Source of the DNA: an uncultured Pseudomonadota bacterium
Lineage (GTDB): Bacteria; Pseudomonadota; Gammaproteobacteria; Burkholderiales; SG8-39
Assembly: GCA_903864555.1 (NCBI GenBank)
Contig: CAIPGJ010000739.1
Location: 1-11,964, forward strand
Direction of reading: 5' to 3'
Length of the DNA stretch: 11,964 nucleotides
Below, piece by piece: positions 1 through 6,633 of this stretch. A program made the translations under genes and the position numbers. Positions within the stretch are counted from its first letter, which is position 1. Each line of letters opens with the position of its first letter. The notes beneath the pieces were generated by a model. The model worked only from the letters and a program-made list of their open reading frames with translations, did no database searches and was not told the DNA's origin.

Positions 1-759
1 CCGCTGATAGGTGATGCCCAGCATGCGTATCCTGCCGCCCTGCGCGTAGGCCGCCCCTGCCGGTGCTGCCGGACACAACACCTGGATCTGGTCACCCATG
101 ACGCCGGTCATGGCCGCCGGGATGGTGGGATGCGGGACATGTGTGAGCTTGAGACCGGCCATCTCGTTGAACACCTCCATGCACAGGTGCGAGCCACCCC
201 ACTGGCCGGACGATCCGTACATCAATTGCCCCGGTCTCGCCTTTGCATAGGCAATCCACTCGGCCACTGATTTCACCGGCAGGCTGCTGCTCACAGCCAG
301 CGCAAAGGGTGTGGTGCCCACCATGGACACGGAGGCGAATTCCGAGGGCAACATGTAGCGCTGATACATGAGCGTGCCGATCAGCTGGGTGAAGGCCACC
401 AGGTACATGGTGTGACCGTCCGGCGCCGCGCGTGCCAGCGCCTCGGCAGCCACCACGCCGGTGGCACCGGCCCGGTTGTCCACCAGCACCGGCTGACCCC
501 ATCCCTCGGACAGTCGAGAGCCAATAAGCCGGCCGACAATGTCGGTGGAGGACCCCGGGGCATTGGGGATCAGCATGCGCACCGGTTTCTGCGGATACTT
601 CTGAGCCGCCCCCTGTGCCAAGGCAGCACCTTGCCCGAGCAGACACAGCGTCAGCAGCATGGCCAATGCGCCATGCCTGTTCCCCAAATGTCCCGACAAC
701 TGTACCAATGCCAATGGTCCTGCGACCACCTCCGCTGCAACTGCACGCGTTGTTTCCAT
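1..759 (-). CDS. Bug-family (TctC-like) tripartite tricarboxylate transporter substrate-binding protein, 3' end outside window
   Basis: Reading leftward from ATG at 759-757 gives 253 codons without a stop, running off the window start. Family members are about 320-330 residues, so roughly 70 C-terminal residues are missing. The start is supported by GGAGGAGAGG just upstream (761-770 on the plus strand). A hydrophobic segment around residues 34-48 ends in ALA-QG, a plausible signal-peptidase site, so the protein should be periplasmic. The mature part opens with YPQKPVRMLIPNAPGSSTDIVGR, then VDNRAGATGVVAAEALARAAPDGHTMYL, the ligand-binding loops typical of Bug proteins. Such proteins bind carboxylates or related small organic molecules and may feed TctAB-type permeases. 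No permease genes are visible, so it may be an orphan receptor or its partners lie to the left. The region before the hydrophobic core is long (about 30 residues). The in-frame ATG at 660-658 would remove most of the n-region and is less likely. The ligand cannot be inferred. Confidence 0.9.
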   Translation of the reverse strand, partial: METTRAVAAEVVAGPLALVQLSGHLGNRHGALAMLLTLCLLGQGAALAQGAAQKYPQKPVRMLIPNAPGSSTDIVGRLIGSRLSEGWGQPVLVDNRAGATGVVAAEALARAAPDGHTMYLVAFTQLIGTLMYQRYMLPSEFASVSMVGTTPFALAVSSSLPVKSVAEWIAYAKARPGQLMYGSSGQWGGSHLCMEVFNEMAGLKLTHVPHPTIPAAMTGVMGDQIQVLCPAAPAGAAYAQGGRIRMLGITYQR

Positions 760-886
760 CGCCTCTCCTCCCTGGCCTTGCGGTTTCATGGTGAACCGTC
801 GTGTGCCACGGTGCCCGGACAGCGGCACGCATCTTTGCGCGTTGGCCAGCATGTTCCTGCACCATCCCGCCGCGGCGGAACGAGGC

Positions 887-916
887 ACTTTAGCCCCGCG
901 GCAACGGGATGGTCAA
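887..916 (-). promoter_or_regulatory. Candidate sigma70 promoter for the Bug-family gene
   Basis: On the minus strand, TTGACC (916-911) is followed after 18 bp by TAAAGT (892-887). The match is five of six to the -35 consensus and four of six to the -10 consensus. Transcription would start near 880, giving a leader of about 120 nt before the ATG at 759. An imperfect hairpin-like CCGGC/GCCGG pair lies just upstream at 921-938 and could be a regulator site, but this is weak. Confidence 0.4.
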
Positions 917-985
917 TCGACCGGCATTGCATCGCCGGCATTCCGTGTTTTGTCGTACAGTTGACCTTTTGCACTGGACACTCAC

Positions 986-1249
986 ATGAATGCGCCTGCC
1001 ACGCCTGCCGCCGCCGCCGGCGGACATTCACTCGACGAACTGATCTTCGTGGAACTCTCTGGCCGCGCCCTGCAGGTCAGCAACGGTGTCCTGTCCGTTG
1101 CTGGCGATCCGGGCAAGCTGGCCGCGCTGAGCATGCAACTGGCCGATGCCTATCGCGAGGCGCACAAGGCGAGGCTGGCTGCAATGGGGCCAAAGAACGT
1201 CGGTTACGAAATCCAGATGGACGACCTGATGAACTGGGAAAAGAAGTAG
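986..1249 (+). CDS. Small hypothetical protein, 87 aa
   Basis: I do not recognise this protein. It begins MNAPATPAAAAGGHSLDEL and ends NVGYEIQMDDLMNWEKK. Codon use looks genuine, with mostly G/C third positions and preferred codons such as CTG, GCC and GAC. After an Ala/Pro-rich N-terminus of about 14 residues come a possible beta segment (LIFVELSGRALQVSNGVLSVAG) and an amphipathic helix (LAALSMQLADAYREAHKARLAAMG). There is no signal peptide, membrane segment or cysteine, so a soluble cytoplasmic protein is likely. No good Shine-Dalgarno precedes the ATG (TGGA at 975-978 is the nearest) and no clear promoter was found. It is divergent from the Bug gene and separated from rhlE by 309 bases, so it is probably monocistronic. 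It could be a small accessory protein, but no function can be assigned. Confidence 0.65.
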   Translation: MNAPATPAAAAGGHSLDELIFVELSGRALQVSNGVLSVAGDPGKLAALSMQLADAYREAHKARLAAMGPKNVGYEIQMDDLMNWEKK

Positions 1250-1350
1250 ACAAAACAATTTGATCGAGCATCAAGAGCTTGCGCAGCCCACTTGCCCCAC
1301 GCTCCAGAGGAAATCTTTTCTGCACATCGGGGACCTGGCCAGCGTATGCC

Positions 1351-1390
1351 TAAAAAATTAGCGCACGCACTGCCCCGATTCGGGTATAGT
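1351..1390 (+). promoter_or_regulatory. Candidate rhlE promoter: A-tract plus -10 TATAGT
   Basis: TATAGT at 1385-1390 matches five of six bases of the -10 consensus. No convincing -35 hexamer lies 16-18 bp upstream (the bases there are GC-rich). An AT-rich run at 1351-1360 sits where an UP-element could contact RNA polymerase alpha. Transcription would start near 1397, giving a leader of about 162 nt before the rhlE start. This is the best promoter candidate between 1250 and 1558. Confidence 0.45.
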
Positions 1391-1396
1391 CCGCGC

Positions 1397-1558
1397 CAAG
1401 GTTAGCGATGCGCATCATCCGGTTAGCGTTCCAGCCTGTTCGCGGTTCCTCTGCATTTTCAGTTGGCCCCCCGAAATTCCCTTAAGCAGTAACTCATCTG
1501 CCTGAACCGGTGTGGAAGTCCCCAGGGACTTCCCGGGCCGATACCTCAGGAGATTGTC
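1397..1558 (+). promoter_or_regulatory. Long 5' leader of rhlE with hairpin and Shine-Dalgarno
   Basis: No gene was found from 1250 to 1558, and this part would be the untranslated leader. It holds a direct repeat GGTTAGCG (1400-1407 and 1421-1428), a 10-bp palindrome GATGCGCATC (1407-1416), and an inverted repeat GGAAGTCC/GGACTTCC at 1514-1533. The inverted repeat can form an 8-bp stem with a CCAG tetraloop. A strong Shine-Dalgarno, AGGAGA, follows at 1548-1553, five bases before the proposed AUU start. A structured leader on a helicase mRNA would suit temperature-dependent or autogenous control, but that is inference. I matched no known riboswitch. Confidence 0.5.
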
Positions 1559-3232
1559 ATTACTCAGTCGTTCAAGAACGAGGGTATTCCCTCGCCGTCA
1601 GCCATTGCTACTACCGAAACCGGCCTGCAGGCTGCCCCCAATCAAGTCGTCTCGCTGTTTGCCGGCCTTGGACTCTCCGAGCCCATCGTCCGCGCCGTCA
1701 CCGAGCAGGGTTACACCGAGCCTACGCCCATCCAGGCGCAGGCCATCCCCATCGTCATGGCCGGCCGCGACCTGCTGGGCGCCGCCCAGACGGGCACCGG
1801 CAAGACTGCCGGTTTCACGCTGCCGCTGCTGCATCGCCTCGCCTCCACCAAGGGCCAGGGACACCGCGCAGTGCGCGCCCTGATCCTGACCCCGACGCGC
1901 GAACTGTGCGCCCAGGTGCAGGAGAGCGTGCGCACCTATGGCAAGCATGTGCGCCAGCAATCCACCTGCATCTATGGCGGCGTGGGCTTCATGCCGCAGG
2001 TGCAGGCGCTGCGCCGTGGCGTCGACATCATCGTCGCCACCCCGGGCCGCCTGCTGGACCATATCCAGCAGCGCACGGTGGACCTGAAGCACATCGAGAT
2101 CCTGGTGCTGGACGAAGCCGACCGCATGCTCGACATGGGCTTCATCCATGACATGCGCCGCATCGTTTCCTTGCTGCCGAAGAAGCGTCAGACCCTGATG
2201 TTCTCGGCAACCTTCTCCGACGAGATCCGCAAGCTCGCCGGCGACTTCCTCATCGACCCTGCATCGGTGGAAGTGGCCCGCCGCAATGCCCCCATCGAAC
2301 TGGTGTCGCAGCTGGCGCATCCGGTGGACAAGGACCGCAAGCGCGACCTGCTCAAGCATCTGGTGGTGACCAATGACTGGCGCCAGGTGCTGGTCTTCAC
2401 CAAGACCAAGCATGGTGCCAACCGCCTGGCCGAGCAGCTGGAGAAGGACGGCATCCAAGCCGACGCCATCCACGGCAACAAGAGCCAGCCGCAGCGCATG
2501 CGTGCCCTCAAGCGCTTCAAGGACAACGAACTGCAGGTGCTGGTGGCTACCGACATCGCCGCGCGCGGCATCGACATCGACGCCCTGCCCCATGTGGTGA
2601 ACTTCGACCTGCCCAATGTGGCGGAAGACTATGTACACCGCATCGGCCGCACCGGCCGTGCCGGCTTGTCCGGCGAAGCCATTTCGCTGGTGTGCTCGGA
2701 AGATCGTCCACTGCTCAGTGCCATCGAGCGGCTGATCGGCAAGCGCATCGACCTGCAGCCGGTGGCCGGTTTTGAGCTGGCCCATCCCTGGAGCAGCGCG
2801 CCAGCCAAGGCCCGTCCGCAGGCGCAACGTGGTCAACGCTCCGGCGCAGGACAACGCAATGGCGGCGGCAATGCCCGTGGCGGTTACGCAAGCCGTGGCG
2901 CCCCGGCGCAAGGTGGCAAGCGCGAGGACAGCCGGCAGGATCGGCGTGCCGCTCCCCAGCCGGGCGCCCAGCGCCGCGGTCGTGCCGCTGACGGCGGCAG
3001 GAATGCCGGCAGCGGCAGTCGCACAGGTGCCGGCGGTGGTGAAAGCCGCTTTGCCAATGACGGGAACCGGAGCAACGGTGCGCGCCGCAGCGCCCCGACC
3101 CAATCCTGGGAATCCGAGCGCGAAGCCCAGCGCCGCCACTTCAGCGATGCCGGAGAAGGCCCTAAGAAGGAAGCCGGTACCGGCAAGCGCGTGATGGATG
3201 CGGTATCCAACCTGTTCCGCAAGGTCGCCTGA
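1559..3232 (+). CDS. rhlE: RhlE-type DEAD-box ATP-dependent RNA helicase (proposed AUU start)
   Basis: The protein is 557 residues from the proposed start. It has a complete DEAD-box core: Q motif GYTEPTPIQ (51-59), Walker A AQTGTGKT (76-83), PTREL (112-116), DEAD (185-188), SAT (216-218), [11 protein letters not shown] (329-339) and [10 protein letters not shown] (360-369). [17 protein letters not shown] and the [18 protein letters not shown] region are characteristic of the RhlE subfamily, which unwinds short RNA duplexes in ribosome maturation and RNA turnover in the cytoplasm. From about residue 415 a basic, Gly/Arg/Ala-rich disordered tail of some 140 residues likely binds RNA nonspecifically. 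The first in-frame ATG is codon 67 (1757) and would delete the Q motif. Upstream there is no in-frame ATG, GTG or TTG after the stop at 1490-1492. ATT at 1559 lies five bases after AGGAGA, so I place the start there; CTG at 1502 is the weaker alternative. The product class is certain and the start codon is inferred. Confidence 0.93.
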   Translation: MTQSFKNEGIPSPSAIATTETGLQAAPNQVVSLFAGLGLSEPIVRAVTEQGYTEPTPIQAQAIPIVMAGRDLLGAAQTGTGKTAGFTLPLLHRLASTKGQGHRAVRALILTPTRELCAQVQESVRTYGKHVRQQSTCIYGGVGFMPQVQALRRGVDIIVATPGRLLDHIQQRTVDLKHIEILVLDEADRMLDMGFIHDMRRIVSLLPKKRQTLMFSATFSDEIRKLAGDFLIDPASVEVARRNAPIELVSQLAHPVDKDRKRDLLKHLVVTNDWRQVLVFTKTKHGANRLAEQLEKDGIQADAIHGNKSQPQRMRALKRFKDNELQVLVATDIAARGIDIDALPHVVNFDLPNVAEDYVHRIGRTGRAGLSGEAISLVCSEDRPLLSAIERLIGKRIDLQPVAGFELAHPWSSAPAKARPQAQRGQRSGAGQRNGGGNARGGYASRGAPAQGGKREDSRQDRRAAPQPGAQRRGRAADGGRNAGSGSRTGAGGGESRFANDGNRSNGARRSAPTQSWESEREAQRRHFSDAGEGPKKEAGTGKRVMDAVSNLFRKVA

Positions 3233-3259
3233 TCCTGCGCAACTGAAGCGTCAGTAAAT

Positions 3260-3286
3260 GATCAAGGGGGCACGGCCCCCTTGAAA
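3260..3286. repeat. Palindromic repeat, copy 1 (REP-like or terminator-like)
   Basis: A 10-bp perfect inverted repeat TCAAGGGGGC/GCCCCCTTGA (3262-3271 and 3275-3284) encloses the loop ACG. It begins 27 bases after the rhlE stop. The 27-bp unit recurs exactly at 3324-3350. No T-run follows on the plus strand and only scattered T residues follow on the minus strand, so it is not a classical intrinsic terminator. It could still stabilise the rhlE mRNA 3' end or assist termination. Confidence 0.75.
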
Positions 3287-3323
3287 ATCCCCCACTCTGG
3301 TTTGAGTCGCGGTCACGATCAAG

Positions 3324-3350
3324 GATCAAGGGGGCACGGCCCCCTTGAAA
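3324..3350. repeat. Palindromic repeat, copy 2 (REP-like or terminator-like)
   Basis: This is an exact second copy of the unit at 3260-3286, 64 bp downstream and in the same orientation, with stem arms at 3326-3335 and 3339-3348. The similarity continues into the flank with a one-base indel (GAAAATCC versus GAAATCC). The copy is preceded by an extra GATCAAG (3317-3323), making a tandem 7-mer. Duplication of a whole palindromic unit suggests a dispersed repeat family rather than one terminator. Confidence 0.75.
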
Positions 3351-3419
3351 TCCTCCATTCCCGATCGACCTCTATCCGGTCATTTCCGTGCCCGGATCTT
3401 CATCAGCGATTTAGTAGCC

Positions 3420-3448
3420 TTGACAATAGTTGCATAGGCAAGTAAATT
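3420..3448 (+). promoter_or_regulatory. Sigma70 promoter of the marR-efflux operon
   Basis: TTGACA (3420-3425) is a perfect -35 box. It is followed after exactly 17 bp by TAAATT (3443-3448), four of six to the -10 consensus. Transcription should start near 3455, leaving about 37 nt before the marR ATG at 3492. This is the strongest promoter in the window, and it is occupied by an operator-like inverted repeat. Confidence 0.75.
3427..3444 (+). promoter_or_regulatory. Candidate MarR-family operator within the promoter spacer
   Basis: TAGTTGC (3427-3433), ATAG and GCAAGTA (3438-3444) form an 18-bp inverted repeat with seven-base arms and one mismatched pair. MarR-family dimers typically bind imperfect palindromes of 16-20 bp. 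The site fills the spacer between the -35 and -10 boxes, so a bound dimer would block RNA polymerase. The likely ligand is the product of the next gene, giving autorepression of the whole operon. Position and symmetry are seen; binding is inferred. Confidence 0.65.
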
Positions 3449-3491
3449 TGCGCCATGTCGAGCGGCCCATTGCCGTGCGTCCCTCCCTTTC

Positions 3492-3935
3492 ATGGCAAAC
3501 ATTTACGATCCCGATACTTTTCAGCCGCGTGAAGGCTTGGGCTATGTCCTGGCGCGTGCACGCAAGACCTACATCCTGGCGCTGGAACAGGAACTGGCAC
3601 CCCACGACATCAACTCCTCGCAGTGGGCGGTGATCCTCAATCTCGCTGATGGCCACGCCGGCACGGCCGGGGAGCTGTGCAAGGTGATGCGCTACAACCC
3701 TGGCGCCATGACGCGCCTTCTCGACCGTCTCGAGGAAAAGGGCTTCATCCGGCGCACCCGTACCGAGGCCGACCGCCGCACCATCCAGCTGGAACTCACT
3801 CCGGCGGGCAAGGCCTTGCGGCCACGCATCGTCCAGGCGCTGGCGAATGTGCTCAACCGGCTGCTGGAAGGCTTTTCCCCCGATGAGATACGGCAGCTGC
3901 AGTCGCTGCTCGGACGCCTGGCGAGCAACGGCTGA
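3492..3935 (+). CDS. MarR-family transcriptional regulator of the efflux operon
   Basis: The 147-residue length is typical of MarR/EmrR repressors. An N-terminal helix region for dimerisation and ligand binding (about 10-45) leads into a winged helix-turn-helix. TAGELCKVMRYNPGAMTRLLDRLEEKGFIRR (58-88) holds the recognition helix, and the wing carries the family's DRR signature (residues 94-96 in TEADRRTIQLELTPAG). The C-terminal helices complete the dimer interface. The single Cys63 lies in the HTH; redox sensing is possible but unsupported. There is no clear Shine-Dalgarno before the ATG and CCTCCC precedes it, so translation initiation may be weak. It is first in the operon, with the outer-membrane factor starting three bases after its stop. 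It most likely represses its own operon through the site at 3427-3444 and is released by a pump substrate such as a hydrophobic or phenolic compound. EmrR is the closest named relative; the exact ligand is unknown. Confidence 0.92.
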   Translation: MANIYDPDTFQPREGLGYVLARARKTYILALEQELAPHDINSSQWAVILNLADGHAGTAGELCKVMRYNPGAMTRLLDRLEEKGFIRRTRTEADRRTIQLELTPAGKALRPRIVQALANVLNRLLEGFSPDEIRQLQSLLGRLASNG

Positions 3936-3938
3936 ACG

Positions 3939-5429
3939 ATGAGATTTCATGCGCGCCTTTCCCTCCTGCTGATCTGCGGCCAGCTAGGGGCGTGCATCAG
4001 CCCCGAAGGCATTCATCCAAAATCTGCCCGTATCGATGCAGCGACACTGGAGGCGCAGCGCTCGCTGCAGCAACCCATGCTTGCCGCACTGTCACCGGCT
4101 GACTGGCCGGCGACCGACTGGTGGAAAGCACTGGGCGATGCGCAACTGGCCGCACTGATCGGCGAAGCGCTGGAAGGCAGTCCGGCCATCGCCGTGGCGC
4201 GTGCACGCATCGATGCGGCACGCGCCGGCGTGGACATCGCCAGCGCACAACTGAGCCCGACCAACCAGTTGTCGGCAGACATCACGCGCCAGCGGTTTTC
4301 TTCGCGCGGTCCGACATCGTCCAACCTGAGCGGACGCACCTTCACCAATCACCGCCTGGCGTTCGAGCTGGGCAGCGAACTTGACCTGTGGGGCGAGAAG
4401 CGCGCACAACTGGAGGCCGCGGTGGGACGCCTGCACGCCACCGAGGCCGAAGCACACGCCTCACGGCTCGCACTCTCCATCGCCATCGCCCGGGTATACG
4501 TGCAACTCGCCCATGACCATGCGCAGCGCGACACCGCGCGACTGATGCTCGCGCAACGCGAATCGCTGCTGGCGCTGGCGCGCGAACGCCATGGCAGCGG
4601 GCTGGATACGGCCATCGATGCGAAGCTGGCTGAAAGCGGCATCCCGGAAGCGCGCATCGGCATCCTGCAGTACGAACACGCCATCGATACCGGCAAACGG
4701 CAGATTGCTGCGCTGCTGGGCAAGGGCCCTGACCGTGGCCTGGCGATAGGCGCGCCGCAACTGGATGGGCTGGCCATGGCGGGACTCCCCGCCGTGCTGC
4801 CTTCGCAACTAATAGGGCGGCGCCCAGACGTGGTGGCCGGACGCTGGCGCATCGAGGCCGCGCAAGACGAAGCCGTGGCTGCCCGGGCCGCCTTCATGCC
4901 CAGCATCAATCTGGTCGCCCATATCGGCCTGCAAAGCCTGTCGCTGCCCGCCCTGCTGCGCTCCGGCAGCCACATTTTCGGGCTCGGACCGGCGGTTCGC
5001 CTGCCGCTGTATGGCGGTGCCACGCTCAAGGGCACCCTGGCCACACGCAACGCTGAGTTCGATCTCGCCGTGGAGGAATACAACCAGCTCGTGATCGATG
5101 CCCTGCGCGAGGTGCTCGATCAGGCATCCACGCTGCAGGCAGTGGAAAACATGCGCCGCGAAACCGAGCAGGGCCTGGCCAGCGCGCAACAGGCCTATCA
5201 CTTGACGGTGGAGCGCTATCGCAGCGGCCTTTCCAACCGGCTGGTGGTGCTCAACGCGGAGACACAGCTGCTGGGATTCAGGACCCGGCTGGCCGAACTG
5301 CAGGCACGCCGACTGGATGCCTCCATCCAGCTGGTAAAGGCGCTGGGCGGAGGCTTCGGGGAAGAGGCATCGAACAGGACCTCCAACAGTACCTCGACCA
5401 TGACAACAGGGACCGGCCATGAGCGCTGA
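3939..5429 (+). CDS. Outer-membrane efflux lipoprotein, NodT/OprM-like (TolC superfamily)
   Basis: This 496-residue protein should form the trimeric outer-membrane duct of the pump. The N-terminus (MRFHARLSLLLICGQLGAC) is a lipoprotein signal with lipobox LGAC and acylation at Cys19. Residue +2 is Ile, not Asp, which fits outer-membrane sorting. WPATDWWKALGDAQLAALIGEAL at about 56-78 and IGRRPDVVAGRWRIEAA (RRPDV at 294-298) are hallmark segments of the two structural repeats of the NodT family. Long Ala/Leu/Arg/Glu-rich helices follow each segment, as expected for the periplasmic tunnel. The start lies three bases after the marR stop with no strong Shine-Dalgarno, suggesting translational coupling. 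The 3' end overlaps the adaptor gene by 11 bases. The Ser/Thr/Asn-rich C-terminus (ASNRTSNSTSTMTTGTGHER) is low complexity. By position it corresponds to EmrC of EmrCAB-type pumps. Family assignment is firm; substrate is unknown. Confidence 0.93.
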   Translation: MRFHARLSLLLICGQLGACISPEGIHPKSARIDAATLEAQRSLQQPMLAALSPADWPATDWWKALGDAQLAALIGEALEGSPAIAVARARIDAARAGVDIASAQLSPTNQLSADITRQRFSSRGPTSSNLSGRTFTNHRLAFELGSELDLWGEKRAQLEAAVGRLHATEAEAHASRLALSIAIARVYVQLAHDHAQRDTARLMLAQRESLLALARERHGSGLDTAIDAKLAESGIPEARIGILQYEHAIDTGKRQIAALLGKGPDRGLAIGAPQLDGLAMAGLPAVLPSQLIGRRPDVVAGRWRIEAAQDEAVAARAAFMPSINLVAHIGLQSLSLPALLRSGSHIFGLGPAVRLPLYGGATLKGTLATRNAEFDLAVEEYNQLVIDALREVLDQASTLQAVENMRRETEQGLASAQQAYHLTVERYRSGLSNRLVVLNAETQLLGFRTRLAELQARRLDASIQLVKALGGGFGEEASNRTSNSTSTMTTGTGHER

Positions 5430-6633
5430 GGAAAACAGGATTGCAGCATCGGCAACGCCCGCTGGATCGCGTCGCCGCAGGGCGGTGGGCGCGGTTGTCT
5501 TCGTGTTCGCTTGCGCCGTCGGCGCCTACTTCGCATGGTGGCACCTGTCAGGGCAGTACAGCGAATCCACCGACGATGCCTATGTCGGCGGTAATGTGGT
5601 GCAAATCACGCCGCAGGTAGCCGGCGCCGTGCTCAGCATCGCCGCCGACGATACGGAATTCGTCAAGGCGGGCCAGACGCTGGTGGAACTGGACAAGGCC
5701 GAGTCGCGCGTGGCGCTGGAAGGCGCAGAAGCCAACCTGGCGCAAACAGTGCGCAAGGTGCGCAATCTGATGGCCGTCACGGCCACTCTGGAAGCAGGCG
5801 TAACCCAGCGCCAGACCGAACTGGCCCGGGCCCGCGAAGACCTGGCACGTCGCGAGCGGATATCGGCCAACGGCGCCGTCTCGGCGGAGGAGATCCAGCA
5901 TGCACGTGATGGTCATGCCTATGCCACGGCATCGCTGGATGCCGCGCAACAGGGACTGGCCGCGCACCGGACGCTGATCGAAGGCACCGGGACGGCCAGC
6001 CATCCCGATGTACTGGCTGCGGCTGCGAGGGTGCGCGACGCCTATCTCGCCTTTGCACGTACCTCGCTGCCGTCGCCGGTCTCCGGTTTCGTCGCCAAGC
6101 GCAATGTCCAGGTCGGCCAGCGGGTCGCCCCCGGTGCACCCCTCATGACCGTGGTGGCGCTGGAGCAGGTCTGGGTCGATGCCAACTTCAAGGAGCGCCA
6201 ACTGGCCCACCTGCGCATCGGCCAGACAGCCACGGTGCGGGCAGACCTGTACGGCAGCGACATCGTGTTCAAGGGGAAGGTGGCAGGTTTCAGCGCCGGA
6301 ACCGGTGGTGCCTTCGCGCTGCTGCCGCCCCAGAATGCCTCGGGCAACTGGATCAAGATCGTGCAACGCGTGCCGGTGCGCATCGCCCTGGACCCGCAGG
6401 AGATCGCCAGGCACCCGCTGCAGCTGGGCCTGTCCATGAGCGTTGAAGTGGACACGCGCAGTCGGGACGGCGAGCGCCTGCCGCGCGGCCACCGCGACCG
6501 CCCGGCTTACGAGACCGCCGCCTTCAATTCGGCCGAGGCCCTGGCCAATCAGCGCATTGCCGCCATCATTGCTGCGAATGGCGGAACAGCCGTCGCCAGC
6601 CCGGCGCTGGCCGCGGGCAAAGCGCGCCCGTGA
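5419..6633 (+). CDS. emrA: EmrA-like HlyD-family periplasmic adaptor (membrane fusion protein)
   Basis: The 404-residue protein links the inner-membrane transporter to the outer-membrane channel. A cytoplasmic basic stretch (GSRRRRA, 16-22) precedes one transmembrane helix (about 22-42), giving the N-in, periplasm-out topology of EmrA. ESTDDAYVGGNVVQITPQVAG (49-69) is the EmrA/FarA signature and begins the first lipoyl half. Residues from about 90 to 200 form the long alpha-helical hairpin, rich in Ala, Leu, Glu and Arg. The second lipoyl half (SPVSGFVAKRNVQVGQRVAPG) and beta-barrel (VWVDANFKERQLAHLRIGQ) follow. AGGGA at 5408-5412 is well spaced for the ATG, which lies inside the end of the upstream gene. 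The last 40 residues after the barrel (ending AVASPALAAGKARP) look disordered. The stop overlaps the transporter start as GTGA. Its job is firm from both sequence and context. Confidence 0.94.
   Translation: MSAEENRIAASATPAGSRRRRAVGAVVFVFACAVGAYFAWWHLSGQYSESTDDAYVGGNVVQITPQVAGAVLSIAADDTEFVKAGQTLVELDKAESRVALEGAEANLAQTVRKVRNLMAVTATLEAGVTQRQTELARAREDLARRERISANGAVSAEEIQHARDGHAYATASLDAAQQGLAAHRTLIEGTGTASHPDVLAAAARVRDAYLAFARTSLPSPVSGFVAKRNVQVGQRVAPGAPLMTVVALEQVWVDANFKERQLAHLRIGQTATVRADLYGSDIVFKGKVAGFSAGTGGAFALLPPQNASGNWIKIVQRVPVRIALDPQEIARHPLQLGLSMSVEVDTRSRDGERLPRGHRDRPAYETAAFNSAEALANQRIAAIIAANGGTAVASPALAAGKARP

Noticed and set aside
92..865. A minus-strand open frame over the Bug gene in another frame
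   Set aside because: The neighbouring frame from 759 encodes the recognisable signal peptide and Bug motifs; this one is Gly/His/Arg-rich noise.
921..942. Direct repeat CCGGCATT with 14-bp period near the 986 gene
   Set aside because: It is short and GC-biased, with no second line of evidence that it is an operator.
412..1263. A 283-codon plus-strand open frame across the Bug gene and the small 87-aa gene
   Set aside because: It runs antisense to the Bug-family gene and off-frame through the small gene; the composition is Arg/Cys/His-rich with no recognisable domain.
1598..3139. A 513-codon open frame antisense to rhlE
   Set aside because: It is a GC-driven shadow of a gene with complete DEAD-box motifs. 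Its translation is low-complexity Ala/Gly/His-rich and shows no domain.
1757..3232. rhlE starting at the first in-frame ATG
   Set aside because: This would remove the Q motif and its upstream aromatic residue, and no Shine-Dalgarno precedes it; the upstream frame is clearly coding.
3260..3350. The palindromes as ordinary Rho-independent terminators
   Set aside because: No T-run follows the stem on either strand, and the whole unit is duplicated; they were recorded as repeats instead.
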